A stretch of 64,000 nucleotides of DNA, taken from UBA2336 sp049306095. Lineage in GTDB: Bacteria > Bacteroidota > Bacteroidia > Cytophagales > Cyclobacteriaceae. Within the stretch, counting starts at the first letter, position 1. Every line of letters starts with the position of its first letter. The translations under genes were made by a program, and so were the position numbers. Shown one piece after another: positions 15,931-24,865 of the stretch. Under the pieces are notes generated by a model. That model made no database searches and had not been told where the DNA came from. It saw nothing but the letters and a program-made list of their open reading frames with translations. The stretch is taken from contig JBAQPU010000060.1 in NCBI GenBank assembly GCA_049306095.1, forward strand, positions 5,586 through 69,585, in the 5' to 3' direction.

Positions 15931-16557
15931 ATGCCTCTTGAAAAATTAGAGAATGAAGGAAATGTTCGTGCCTGGGGCATTTGGCGAATGGAGGAGGATG
16001 AGGAGACCTTATTGAACATGGTTCAGGAATACGAATCGATCCCAGAAACAATTACACATCCTGAAAAAAGACTTGAGTTTATTGCCGGACGGGTGCTTGC
16101 CCGCAACCTGCTGGAGGCGCTGGGTAAACCTTTCCGGGGTGTTACAAAAGATATCTTTGGCAAGCCTTTCTTTAAGCAGAACACGTTTCAGCTTTCGCTC
16201 AGTCACTCCTACCCATATGTTGCTGCCCTTACCGATTCCCGAAAATCGGTTGGTATTGACCTGGAACAAATCAAGGAGAAGTTGCTGAAAATCGGGCCTC
16301 GTGTATTGCACACCTCTGAATTTAAAGATGCCGGAACTGACGAGGTAAAGCATTGCATTTATTGGTGCGCGAAGGAAGCCCTGATCAAAATTTACGGAAA
16401 GAAAGACCTTGTATTTGCCGAGCACCTGCTGGTGGCGCCCTTTAAACGCGAAGATGCCGGGCACCTTGCCGGAAAGATCATCATCAACAAGACCGAAACG
16501 ATGGTACCATTGCAGTATTTTGTTTTCGGTAGCTTTGTGGTTGTATTTAATACCTGA
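15931..16557 (+). CDS. 4'-phosphopantetheinyl transferase superfamily protein (Sfp type)
   Basis: 208 residues. The Mg2+/CoA motifs are present: FQLSLSHSYPYVA (87-98), VGIDLE (107-112) and WCAKEALIKIYG (145-156). These give the two-domain Sfp-type enzymes their activity of moving the phosphopantetheine arm from CoA to a carrier protein. The C-terminal part (LVFAEHLLVAPF) is typical of Bacteroidetes homologues. No polyketide or peptide synthetase is near, so the target carrier protein, possibly the fatty-acid ACP, is unknown. The redoxin gene starts 3 bases after it. Confidence 0.92.
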   Translation: MPLEKLENEGNVRAWGIWRMEEDEETLLNMVQEYESIPETITHPEKRLEFIAGRVLARNLLEALGKPFRGVTKDIFGKPFFKQNTFQLSLSHSYPYVAALTDSRKSVGIDLEQIKEKLLKIGPRVLHTSEFKDAGTDEVKHCIYWCAKEALIKIYGKKDLVFAEHLLVAPFKREDAGHLAGKIIINKTETMVPLQYFVFGSFVVVFNT

Positions 16558-16560
16558 CTT

Positions 16561-17112
16561 ATGAGATGGTTCATTTTGCTTTTACTGCTCTCACCCGTTA
16601 CCGGTATGGCGCAGGTTGTTCAAAATTTTTCACTGACCAATGTCACCACCGGCCAATATATGGCCCTTACTGATTTCTCCTCCCGGGCAGGCATTGCTAT
16701 CATTTTCACGAGTACCGATTGTCCGTATGACGATTATTATTTGAAACGTGTTCAGGCTTTGGCAGACGCTACCAAATCGACCATTGCGTTTCTTCTGATT
16801 AACTCCAACTCAGATGAATCCATGGATCCGATGAAAAAATATATCGATCATCACGGAATTACCATTCCTTACCTGTGGGATATTGAACAAAAAGCAATGA
16901 CGGCATTAGGGGCGCATAAAAGTCCGGAATGCTTTCTGTTGCGTTCATCCGGTGGAAAATTTACAGTTGTCTACAAGGGTGCCATTGATGATAATCCGCA
17001 AACTGCCGATGCCGTTAAAAGAAACTACCTGAAGGATGCGATTGAAAACCTGTTGGCTAAAGTAAAAATTGAAAAGCCGGAAGTGAGACCGGTGGGGTGC
17101 AGTATTCGGTAG
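16561..17112 (+). CDS. Exported thioredoxin-fold redoxin with a single active-site cysteine
   Basis: 183 residues. A signal peptide covers about 1-18 (ending GMAQ), then a peroxiredoxin/AhpC-like fold: FSLTNVTTGQYMALTDF, the active-site region FTSTDCPYDDYY (about 50-61), and IPYLWDIEQKAMTALGAHKSPECFLL with the cis-Pro-type loop. The position that is CxxC in thioredoxins here has one cysteine (DCPY), and a second pair sits at SPEC and the C-terminal GCSIR. The same family with GC-S/A-I ending is frequent in Bacteroidetes and probably acts as a periplasmic thiol protein; its partner is unknown. Confidence 0.87.
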   Translation: MRWFILLLLLSPVTGMAQVVQNFSLTNVTTGQYMALTDFSSRAGIAIIFTSTDCPYDDYYLKRVQALADATKSTIAFLLINSNSDESMDPMKKYIDHHGITIPYLWDIEQKAMTALGAHKSPECFLLRSSGGKFTVVYKGAIDDNPQTADAVKRNYLKDAIENLLAKVKIEKPEVRPVGCSIR

Positions 17113-17149
17113 CTGATTTCTAACTCACCAAAAGTACACTTCAAAAAAA

Positions 17150-18001
17150 TCAAACACCCAGGTCGGCACCATCGGCAATTAACAGTAAAAGCTCCTTTAC
17201 CTCCTCAGCCTTTTCATGCTCACCCATTTTATCGAACGACATAATCAGGTTACGGAAAACCCTGCGCACAATCTCCAGGCTTGAGCATGGCTGAAAGAAA
17301 GAATCTTGCGGAGTTAAGCGTAATTCGTGGATGTAATTTTCAATATCCTGCTTCGAAAAGATCAATCCTTTATTAAAGGCATTTACATAGAATTGCGTCT
17401 TTTCATCCTTATAGGTAACAATAAATAAATTGGGGAGGTTAACCCCATGCACCGGCATTTTTAGTTTTTGTGCCACCAGCAAATAAATGACGCAAAGTGT
17501 GATGGGGTTTCCCTTTCGGGTTTCCAGCACCACGTTTATCATGGAGTTACCCGGAGAGTGAAAATTTTTTGTATTCGCCCCAAATTTCAGCTTATTGAAC
17601 AGTACGCCATTCAGCACTTTTATCTGATCGAAGGGATATAAATCCGGCTTAAACTCAAGCCAGGCTTCATAGTAAATCTGCTCCAGCTCCTGTTTTAATT
17701 TTTCAATTTCAAGATCAGGATATTGATAGGTGGCAATCAACCACAGACCGCTGAGTAAATCCTGTTCGGGTGTGTTATACCACTCCTGAATTCTGGATTT
17801 TAATAACTCATATTGAAGGTTATGAATGAGCTCTTCAATTCTGCGTTGCACCATCGGGTTGAAATTATTTTCCCATTCCTGTTCCAGGTATGGAATAACT
17901 TCCTTTCCCAACGAACGAATCTTATCAACCACTTGCGTAACGATCTGATCGTCCTGGTCATCCAGAAGCGAAACAAGTGCCTTGAGTTCTTTATCGTTCA
18001 T
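17150..18001 (-). CDS. SirB1-like transglutaminase-fold protein
   Basis: 283 residues. A helical N-terminal part (1-75) precedes the SirB1 domain, recognisable by FHSPGNSMINVVLETRKGNPITLCVIYLL (seen in pieces such as RKGNPITLCVIYLLVAQKL) and MPVHGVNLPNLFIV. The family keeps a transglutaminase-like fold; the catalytic cysteine position here is ITLCVIY. The reaction is not established. In Enterobacteria SirB1 is tied to sirB2-kdsA, but no such genes are here. It is preceded on the same strand by a carboxyltransferase gene 11 bases away. Confidence 0.88.
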   Translation of the reverse strand: MNDKELKALVSLLDDQDDQIVTQVVDKIRSLGKEVIPYLEQEWENNFNPMVQRRIEELIHNLQYELLKSRIQEWYNTPEQDLLSGLWLIATYQYPDLEIEKLKQELEQIYYEAWLEFKPDLYPFDQIKVLNGVLFNKLKFGANTKNFHSPGNSMINVVLETRKGNPITLCVIYLLVAQKLKMPVHGVNLPNLFIVTYKDEKTQFYVNAFNKGLIFSKQDIENYIHELRLTPQDSFFQPCSSLEIVRRVFRNLIMSFDKMGEHEKAEEVKELLLLIADGADLGV

Positions 18002-18012
18002 CCTTATTGGTC

Positions 18013-19647
18013 CTATGTTTGAATCACCCCCACATTAAACTTCGCTACAGGCGCCTGGTTGGCGGCTTCAATTCCCATTGAAATAACTTTACGCGTTTCA
18101 ACCGGATCAATAACCCCATCGACCCACAACCGCGCGGCTGCATAGTATGGGCTTAACTGATCGTTATAACGATCGGTGATTTCTTTCAACAGGGCATTTT
18201 CTTCTTCTTTACTGATTTCCTTTCCTTGCGATTTCAGTGAAGCCACCCGAATCTGCAACAAGGTTTTAGCGGCTGAAGCCCCGCTCATTACTGCAATTTG
18301 TGCTGACGGCCAGGCATAGATTAATCGTGGGTCATACGCTTTACCACACATGGCATAATTACCGGCACCATACGAGTTACCCATAATGAACGTAAACTTA
18401 GGAACCGTAGAATTCGCCATGGCATTTACCATTTTGGCGCCATCTTTAATGATTCCTCCGTGCTCTGCTTTGCTTCCTACCATAAATCCGCTCACATCCT
18501 GTAAAAAAATCAAGGGAATTTTTCGTTGATTACAATTCATAATAAAGCGAGCGGCTTTATCGGCCGAGTCGGAGTAGATGACCCCGCCCATCTGCATTTC
18601 TCCCTTTTTTGTTTTTACAACTTTGCGCTGATTGGCAACAATCCCAACAGCCCAGCCATCGATGCGCGCTGTACCACAAAGAATGGTTTTCCCATACAAA
18701 TCCTTGTACTCATCAAAGGCAGAGTCATCGACCAGGCACTTAATAATTTCCAGGGTATCATAAGGCTTCGTACGGTCGCTGGGCAGTAATCCGTAAATTT
18801 CTTTTGGTTCTTGCCTGGGGGGCAAAGCTTTGATGCGATCGAACCCTGCTTTTTCGTTATGCCCGATTTTGTTGAAGATCGACCGGATGTAATCCAGGCA
18901 AGCCTCATCATTCGGGAATTTATTATCGGTTACCCCCGATATCTCGCAATGCGTGGTTGCACCGCCCAGGGTTTCGTTATCAATATCTTCACCAATGGCT
19001 GCCTTTACCAGGTACGATCCCGCTAAAAAAATTGATCCTGTTTTATCAACAATCATCGCCTCGTCAGACATGATTGGCAAGTAAGCCCCACCCGCAACAC
19101 AACTGCCCATGATGGCGGCAATCTGCACAATGCCCATCGATGACATTTTTGCGTTGTTCCTGAACTGTCTTCCGAAATGTTCTTTATCAGGAAAGATTTC
19201 ATCCTGCATTGGAAGAAATACACCAGCGCTGTCGACCAGATAAACAACGGGCAGTTGATTTTCCATAGCAATCTCCTGCGCACGAAGATTCTTCTTGGCC
19301 GTAATAGGAAACCAGGCTCCTGCCTTCACGGTGGCATCATTGGCAACAATCATACACGGGCGGCCATGGATGTACCCAATGCCTGTTACCACTCCGGCCG
19401 AAGGGCACCCACCCACTTCCTTGTACATATTTTTGCCGGCAAAAAGGCCAACCTCTAAAAACTCGGATCCCTTGTCGGTTAAGTATTGAATGCGTTCGCG
19501 TGCTGTTAATTTCCCTTTCTGATGCTGCTCGGAAATTTTCTTCTCACCTCCGCCTAATTTGGTAGTCGTGGCTTTCACATGAAGCTGGTGCAGCAGGTGC
19601 TTGTACTGATCTTCGTTTTTATTGAATTCCAGATCCTTCCCGGACAT
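18013..19647 (-). CDS. Acyl-CoA carboxylase carboxyltransferase (beta) subunit, methylcrotonyl-CoA carboxylase-like
   Basis: 544 residues, full length. N- and C-terminal crotonase-like halves are both present: GGGEKKISEQHQKGKLTARERI (32-53), LVDSAGVFLPMQDEIFPDKEHFGR with the carboxybiotin/acyl-CoA loop, IMGSCVAGGAYLPIMSDE, then FLQDVSGFMVGSKAEHGGIIKDGAKMV and GNSYGAGNYAMCGKAYDPR. These phrases, especially the DSAGVFLP block and MVGSKAEHGGIIKDG, are those of the methylcrotonyl-CoA carboxylase beta subunit (leucine breakdown). The enzyme needs a biotin-carboxylase/BCCP alpha subunit, which is not in this window. A second beta subunit is at 36122. Confidence 0.92.
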   Translation of the reverse strand: MSGKDLEFNKNEDQYKHLLHQLHVKATTTKLGGGEKKISEQHQKGKLTARERIQYLTDKGSEFLEVGLFAGKNMYKEVGGCPSAGVVTGIGYIHGRPCMIVANDATVKAGAWFPITAKKNLRAQEIAMENQLPVVYLVDSAGVFLPMQDEIFPDKEHFGRQFRNNAKMSSMGIVQIAAIMGSCVAGGAYLPIMSDEAMIVDKTGSIFLAGSYLVKAAIGEDIDNETLGGATTHCEISGVTDNKFPNDEACLDYIRSIFNKIGHNEKAGFDRIKALPPRQEPKEIYGLLPSDRTKPYDTLEIIKCLVDDSAFDEYKDLYGKTILCGTARIDGWAVGIVANQRKVVKTKKGEMQMGGVIYSDSADKAARFIMNCNQRKIPLIFLQDVSGFMVGSKAEHGGIIKDGAKMVNAMANSTVPKFTFIMGNSYGAGNYAMCGKAYDPRLIYAWPSAQIAVMSGASAAKTLLQIRVASLKSQGKEISKEEENALLKEITDRYNDQLSPYYAAARLWVDGVIDPVETRKVISMGIEAANQAPVAKFNVGVIQT

Positions 19648-19671
19648 GGTGTATGAGATTAAAGGTTCGCT

Positions 19672-20622
19672 CTACTTCTTATTCTTCTCGTCTTTCTGCT
19701 TTTCCAGATCGCGCTGAATTTTATTTCTTGATTTACCAAGTGGCGCCAGGAAATGCTTCGGGTTTTCGTTCAGGTGACTGGCCAGTGTATCGAGGGTAAG
19801 CAATAACCGGTTCAGGTTCACATACAAGGTATCTTCTGTCATGAGCTTGCTCATGGTATTATCGCCTTTGCCCATTTTGGAAAGCGTTTCGTTTAGTTTA
19901 GAAAGCGCCTCTTGTGCCCGCAACAAGGTCCGGTTAATTTCGATTGACTTCAATGAATCGGAAAATGTTTTCAGGTTTGCCAGCGAAGGTTGCAAATGGT
20001 TAAGCGTTCGGTTCACATTGGCAGTAACCGACCCTATATTATAGGTGAGAGAATCAATCTTACTGTTGGTATTGGCTAATGTTCGGTTTAATAATTTTGG
20101 CGTGGCTTTAAAATCATTAAAAATTTCATCGAGTTTCTCTGAGTTGCTTCCCAGGTTATCGAGTATTTTATTCAGCTTGCGCAAGGTGGTTTGCAAATCA
20201 GCTACCGGTTCAGATAAGAAATCGGTTATTCCTTTTGCAACATCCGAATGGAGGGTATCCCGCGGCTTTAACGGGTTTTCAATACTGCCGACATCCAGTT
20301 GAATAAACTTGGTTCCTAAAATATCGCCATTAAGAAACGCCACAGTTGAATCGCCCAGCACAACATCAGAGTTAATCTCCATTTCAACCACAATGCTGTT
20401 TTTCTTCTGGTTGAATTGAATGGCACTTACCCGACCTACCGAATAACCGTTGATGTACACCAGGTTAGAGGGCATGAGCTTATCCACATTGTGGTAAACC
20501 GCATAGTATTTTTTTGTGGAGGAGAAGAAGTCGATGCCCTTTAAGTAATTAAAACCCACATAGAGTAACACCAATGACACGACCATAAACAGGCCGACTT
20601 TTACTTCTTTGGATATATTCAT
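19672..20622 (-). CDS. MlaD/MCE-family lipid-transport substrate-binding protein
   Basis: 316 residues. One N-terminal membrane helix (about 8-26) is followed by the MCE domain (about 35-115: YYAVYHNVDKLMPSNLVYINGYSVGRVSAIQF, then GDSTVAFLNGDILGTKFIQLDVG). The C-terminal half is a long helical region rich in Leu, Asn and Lys, as in MlaD-like proteins that form hexameric rings and move phospholipids between membranes. The MlaE permease and MlaF ATPase genes are not adjacent. It is 24 bases downstream of the amidase gene, so two envelope genes probably share one transcript with lptD divergent to them. Confidence 0.9.
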   Translation of the reverse strand: MNISKEVKVGLFMVVSLVLLYVGFNYLKGIDFFSSTKKYYAVYHNVDKLMPSNLVYINGYSVGRVSAIQFNQKKNSIVVEMEINSDVVLGDSTVAFLNGDILGTKFIQLDVGSIENPLKPRDTLHSDVAKGITDFLSEPVADLQTTLRKLNKILDNLGSNSEKLDEIFNDFKATPKLLNRTLANTNSKIDSLTYNIGSVTANVNRTLNHLQPSLANLKTFSDSLKSIEINRTLLRAQEALSKLNETLSKMGKGDNTMSKLMTEDTLYVNLNRLLLTLDTLASHLNENPKHFLAPLGKSRNKIQRDLEKQKDEKNKK

Positions 20623-20646
20623 GAGGTTTTCTTAAAAATTGAAGTG

Positions 20647-21573
20647 TTAATCAGCGCCTAATTTAATGGATTCTACTTCATTTTTATAGTCGCGGATGGC
20701 CCTGAAAATTCCTGAAGCAATCAATTCCTGATTTCCTTCGGTGGCTAAATACTGCTCTTCATGCTGGTTTGATAAGAATCCGACTTCAATGAGTATGCTG
20801 GGCATGGCTGTTCGCCAAAGCACTAAAAAAGGTCCTTGCTTCACCCCCAGGCTTCTTCTGCCCACACGCTTGCTAAATTGGGTCTCTACGTTCGAGGCGA
20901 GCTTTAAACTACTTTCCCTGTAGGCACTCTGGGTAAGTTCAAACAAGATGTAAGATTCCGTACTGTTAGGATCAAATCCCTCATATCGTTCCTTATAGTT
21001 TTCATCCAATAAAATCACCGAATTCTCGCGCTTGGCAACTCCCATGTTTTTTTCAGACTTATCCAAACCCATTACCCAGGTTTCTGTGCCATAGGCTGTT
21101 GCACTGGGGCTTGCGTTGGCATGAATGGAAACAAACAGGTCGGCATTGTTTGTATTAGCAATTTCCGCTCTCTCGTCAAGCGGAATAAACGTGTCATCCT
21201 TTCGGGTATAAATCACTTTAACCCCCGGTATATTCTTTTCAATATGCGCCCCTACCTTCAACGCAATTTTTAACACAAGACTTTTCTCTTTCAGCGATTT
21301 GCCATGTGTTCCGGGGTCTTTCCCTCCATGCCCGGCATCAATAACAATTGTTTTGATCTTAAATTCCTGATTCGGATAGCTACTTGAAGAGTTTAGCAGG
21401 ATAATTGCTAAAAACAGGGCGGTAAATCCAATATTCCTCACGGGCCGTACGATGTTCAAACTATTTGCAATAACTTTACCCAAAGTTGTGAAATTTTCGC
21501 AAAAAGCCAGTATTCTGCCAACGAACTCACGAATGGTGCGGCCTTCCCTGTTGTTTTTTTTATTTTTTCTCAT
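20647..21573 (-). CDS. N-acetylmuramoyl-L-alanine amidase (Amidase_3)
   Basis: 308 residues from the longest start. The zinc-amidase domain begins at about 77 with IVIDAGHGGKDPGTHG, followed by KIALKVGAHIEKNIPGVKVIYTRKDDTFIPLDERAEIAN, SIHANASP and the late LIEVGFLSNQHEE motif. It cleaves the amide between N-acetylmuramic acid and L-alanine in peptidoglycan. A hydrophobic stretch at 51-67 exports or anchors it. The first 40 residues would overlap lptD on the other strand; a TTG start near 21459 or a GTG near 21444 would place the hydrophobic segment at the N-terminus and remove the overlap, and looks more natural. Confidence 0.88.
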   Translation of the reverse strand: MRKNKKNNREGRTIREFVGRILAFCENFTTLGKVIANSLNIVRPVRNIGFTALFLAIILLNSSSSYPNQEFKIKTIVIDAGHGGKDPGTHGKSLKEKSLVLKIALKVGAHIEKNIPGVKVIYTRKDDTFIPLDERAEIANTNNADLFVSIHANASPSATAYGTETWVMGLDKSEKNMGVAKRENSVILLDENYKERYEGFDPNSTESYILFELTQSAYRESSLKLASNVETQFSKRVGRRSLGVKQGPFLVLWRTAMPSILIEVGFLSNQHEEQYLATEGNQELIASGIFRAIRDYKNEVESIKLGAD

Positions 21574-24202
21574 AACCGGTACTTCTGTGGTACTCTCTCA
21601 GGACCCCCTCAGGCGGATTCCTGCAGGTAACATGGCGATACAATCCGATACAACAACGCCAGCCGATACCACGAAAACACCGGCCGACACTACCAAAACT
21701 ATCCCTAAGAGCGACATCGAAACCACTATCAATTATTCGGCCAGAGACTCCATTAACAGCAGCATTGACGGCCAAATCGTTTGGCTCTATGGCGATGCTA
21801 AGATTGTGTATGGCTCCATTGAACTGGATGCCGAGGAAATCATCATTGACTATAAAAACAATACCCTCACGGCCAATGGAAAAAGAGATTCACTGGGCAG
21901 ACGCGTAGGCTACCCTGTTTTTAAAGATGGCGGGCAACTCTATGAAATGAAGGACATCGTTTACAACTTTAAAACGGGCCGGGCCCGGATTACCGAGGTT
22001 GTAACCGAACAGAGCGAGGGCTTCCTGCATGGAGAGACAGTGTTTAAAAATGAGAACGATGAACTGCTCAGTTTAAAGAATAGCTACACAACCTGTAGCA
22101 TGGAGCATCCGCACTTTAACATTCGCGCGACAAAGACTAAAGCCATTCCGGACGATAAAATAGTTTCGGGGCCCTTCTATATGGAGTTCAATGATATTCC
22201 GCTGCCCATTGGTTTTTTATTCGGGATGTTTCCTGCCCAACGCGAAAGCAAGTCAGGCATCATTGTACCCTCGTACGGTGAAGACCGCACACGAGGTTTC
22301 AACCTTCGCAGAGGCGGTTATTATTTTGATGTCAGTGAGTATTTCAAACTTGCTTTAACCGGTGATATTTATTCAAAGGGTGGACACGCCATTTATGTTC
22401 AATCACCGTATATGAAGCGATACAGCTTTAATGGTAATTTTAATTTCAGTTATTCGCGGTACCCTGCTTCCAGCGATATCGAAGACAAAAGTGTTCAGAA
22501 AGATTTTAGTTTGTCGTGGACGCATTCACCGCAATCGAAAGGCACCGGGCGGTTTTCAGCCTCGGTCAACGCGGCTACTTCTTCGTACAATAAAAATAAC
22601 AACCTGAACTATTCATACACCGATTTGAGTTCATCCAGCATCAACAGTATCTCAAGGAAGTTGAGTTCCAATATTTCCTACAGCAAACGGTTTTCGAACA
22701 CTCCTTTTAGCATGGGGATAAACCTGAGTCACAACCAGGATCTTGAAACCGAGCAGGTGGATATGCAACTGCCCAACCTTACGGTAAACATGCAAAATCA
22801 ATATCCGTTTCAGCGGAAAGATGGTGTACAAACCGTGCTGGATAATTTTTCATTTGGTTATAGCATGGCCGCCAGTAACCGCATTACCAATAACATGGGA
22901 AAAACCGGAAGCAGTACCACCACCGATAGCATTGCGCCTTTCAATGGGGCTAACTTTGCCAGATTTTATGAAAATGGAAAAAAGGGAATTCGTCACAGTG
23001 TGCCAATCGGTTACTCCTTTAAAGCTTTTCGGTTTTTCACCATCTCCCCTAACATCAGCTACGAAGAGAAATGGTATTTTGAAAAACTCAATTGGGAATA
23101 CGATGTGGTAAACAATCAGCCAACGCTAACCTCCGATACCATAAAGGGATTTAACCGGATTGCCAACTACAGCTTTAGCGCAGGGCTTAATACACGCGTG
23201 TACGGAACGTATCATATGAAACGCGGGAATATTAAAGCCATACGCCACGTAGTAAACCCAACCCTTTCGTTTAGCTATACACCTGACTTTAGTAAAAACG
23301 ACAACTACTTTCAGGCCATCAACCAGAACGGGAAAATTATTTACAAATCGAGGCATGAAGGCTTTGTATACGGTCCCTCTACCTTAGGCAAGAGCGGGGC
23401 CATAGGCTTTGGAGTAGGAAATAGTGTTGAAATGAAGGTTCAATCTGAAAAAGACAGTGTTGCACGAAAGGTAAGTCTGCTAAACAACCTCTCCATTAAC
23501 TCATCCTACAACCTGGTTGCCGACTCATTTAACCTGGCGCCATTTGGCTTATCCGCTAATACCAACGCGTTCGAGAACAAGTTAAATATTAACATGAGTG
23601 CCACGCTGGATCCTTACTACTATAAAACATTTACAACCGAAGAGGGAAAGACATACGAACGCAGGGTGGATGAACTCGCCTGGAAAGCCGGCAGCATTGG
23701 CAGGATAACTTCTGCGACCATGGCCATCAGCACAAACCTGAATCCAAAAGCGCGCGAGAATGAACAGAAGAGCCGCGATAAAATTTTAAAATCTGACTTA
23801 CCCGAACAGGAAAAACAATTTCTACTGAACAACCCGAATTCCTACATCGATTTTGAAATTCCCTGGAGTTTACGAATCAACTATAGCCTGAACTACACAC
23901 GGTCAGTCAAACAACCGACCACCACAAAAATTCATAATATAACACAGGCCATCCAGTTCTCGGGTGATCTCTCCCTTTCAGAAAAATGGAAAATAAACTT
24001 TAGTTCCGGATACCACTTTGAAAGTAAAGAGTTTACGCAAACCACCGTGACCATTGCCCGCGACCTCCACTGCTGGACGCTCAACTTCTTCTGGGTTCCA
24101 TTCGGACCGTTTACATCGTATAATCTATCCATTAACGTAAAGGCTTCTGTTTTGCAGGATTTGAAGATGGAGAGAAGAAAGCCGTTCTATGATAATTTGT
24201 AG
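21533..24202 (+). CDS. LPS-assembly protein LptD-like outer-membrane protein
   Basis: 889 residues from the ATG at 21533, chosen because it starts a good signal peptide (about residues 1-22, ending VLSQ); an ATG at 21452 in the same frame would add 27 residues. An N-terminal OstA/LptA-like jelly roll covers about 60-200 (VWLYGDAKIVYGSIELDAEEIIIDY), then a large beta-barrel with alternating Tyr/Asn/Ser strands and the family blocks IPLPIGFLFGMFPAQRESKSGI and a W-rich end. LptD places lipopolysaccharide in the outer leaflet. It is divergent from an amidase and MlaD-like gene, and the length (about 890) is that of Bacteroidetes homologues. LptE is not seen here. Confidence 0.9.
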   Translation: MVRPSLLFFLFFLITGTSVVLSQDPLRRIPAGNMAIQSDTTTPADTTKTPADTTKTIPKSDIETTINYSARDSINSSIDGQIVWLYGDAKIVYGSIELDAEEIIIDYKNNTLTANGKRDSLGRRVGYPVFKDGGQLYEMKDIVYNFKTGRARITEVVTEQSEGFLHGETVFKNENDELLSLKNSYTTCSMEHPHFNIRATKTKAIPDDKIVSGPFYMEFNDIPLPIGFLFGMFPAQRESKSGIIVPSYGEDRTRGFNLRRGGYYFDVSEYFKLALTGDIYSKGGHAIYVQSPYMKRYSFNGNFNFSYSRYPASSDIEDKSVQKDFSLSWTHSPQSKGTGRFSASVNAATSSYNKNNNLNYSYTDLSSSSINSISRKLSSNISYSKRFSNTPFSMGINLSHNQDLETEQVDMQLPNLTVNMQNQYPFQRKDGVQTVLDNFSFGYSMAASNRITNNMGKTGSSTTTDSIAPFNGANFARFYENGKKGIRHSVPIGYSFKAFRFFTISPNISYEEKWYFEKLNWEYDVVNNQPTLTSDTIKGFNRIANYSFSAGLNTRVYGTYHMKRGNIKAIRHVVNPTLSFSYTPDFSKNDNYFQAINQNGKIIYKSRHEGFVYGPSTLGKSGAIGFGVGNSVEMKVQSEKDSVARKVSLLNNLSINSSYNLVADSFNLAPFGLSANTNAFENKLNINMSATLDPYYYKTFTTEEGKTYERRVDELAWKAGSIGRITSATMAISTNLNPKARENEQKSRDKILKSDLPEQEKQFLLNNPNSYIDFEIPWSLRINYSLNYTRSVKQPTTTKIHNITQAIQFSGDLSLSEKWKINFSSGYHFESKEFTQTTVTIARDLHCWTLNFFWVPFGPFTSYNLSINVKASVLQDLKMERRKPFYDNL

Positions 24203-24203
24203 T

Positions 24204-24857
24204 TCAGCGGCCTGACTCCACCTTCCGCTTTACATTGACATGAAACTCGGTAAGACCTTTTTCATGGAAACCGGGATATAATAGCTTATCGCGAAAAAGT
24301 GAACCGCTTCTATACCAGGTTTCGTGGACTACCACTGTTTGATTTCCGTTTTCTTTTAATTGAATTAACTGGGTGCCTGTTGAAGCTCCGTTTTGCAGAT
24401 AGCAGATTTTAATCGTCTTTTCCTGATCATCCACAGCGGTTACTTCATGGCCCACTGCTAAGTGTACCCGGTTGGCAAACAAATTCAGGTTTAAAAAAAT
24501 TATCTGACCGGCTTCTATTCCATGATACGCATCTCCCGGATATGAAATTTCATTCTTCACCCTGGAATACATCAGTCCGAAGGAAACCATTTCCCCGCGC
24601 CATGTCTCTTCCGGACTAATGGTTTTATAGGCATTCCAAACAGTATTCCGGTCTGCCTCAATCAAAAAAGACTTGATGTGCTTATGATAGTGCTTCCCAT
24701 CTGCCTGATCATAACAAAATGACCGAAGGTTACTTAAATCACTTCTTGCGGCAATTCTATTATCGCGAAGAAGTTTTTTCACTTTCTCTTGTGTGATCCT
24801 GCGAAAGTCAATTAGACTTTCATCGGAATTGCCCGATTCTAAATTCTCAATTCTCAA
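24204..24857 (-). CDS. Protein of unknown function, possibly SRPBCC/START-like
   Basis: 217 residues from a TTG codon at 24857, or fewer. The first residues (MRIENLE) are encoded by a repeated ATTGAGAATT word (24836-24862), so the true start may lie further in; no in-frame ATG is near. The body has a substrate-cavity look (FLIEADRNTVWNAYKTISPEETW, GQIIFLNLNLFANRVHLAVGHEVTAV, TVVVHETWYRSGSLFRDKLLYPGFHEKG) reminiscent of SRPBCC/START-like proteins (weak inference). No transmembrane segment or lipobox. It follows lysS by 8 bases and its stop is 1 base from the lptD stop on the other strand. Confidence 0.7.
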   Translation of the reverse strand: MRIENLESGNSDESLIDFRRITQEKVKKLLRDNRIAARSDLSNLRSFCYDQADGKHYHKHIKSFLIEADRNTVWNAYKTISPEETWRGEMVSFGLMYSRVKNEISYPGDAYHGIEAGQIIFLNLNLFANRVHLAVGHEVTAVDDQEKTIKICYLQNGASTGTQLIQLKENGNQTVVVHETWYRSGSLFRDKLLYPGFHEKGLTEFHVNVKRKVESGR

Positions 24858-24862
24858 TTCTT
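24836..24862. repeat. Short ATTGAGAATT word repeat at a gene start
   Basis: On the minus strand the words ATTGAGAATTGAGAATTTAG follow each other. The region lies between the lysS stop and the TTG start of the next gene and supplies that gene's first codons. Confidence 0.55.
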
Positions 24863-24865
24863 GAG

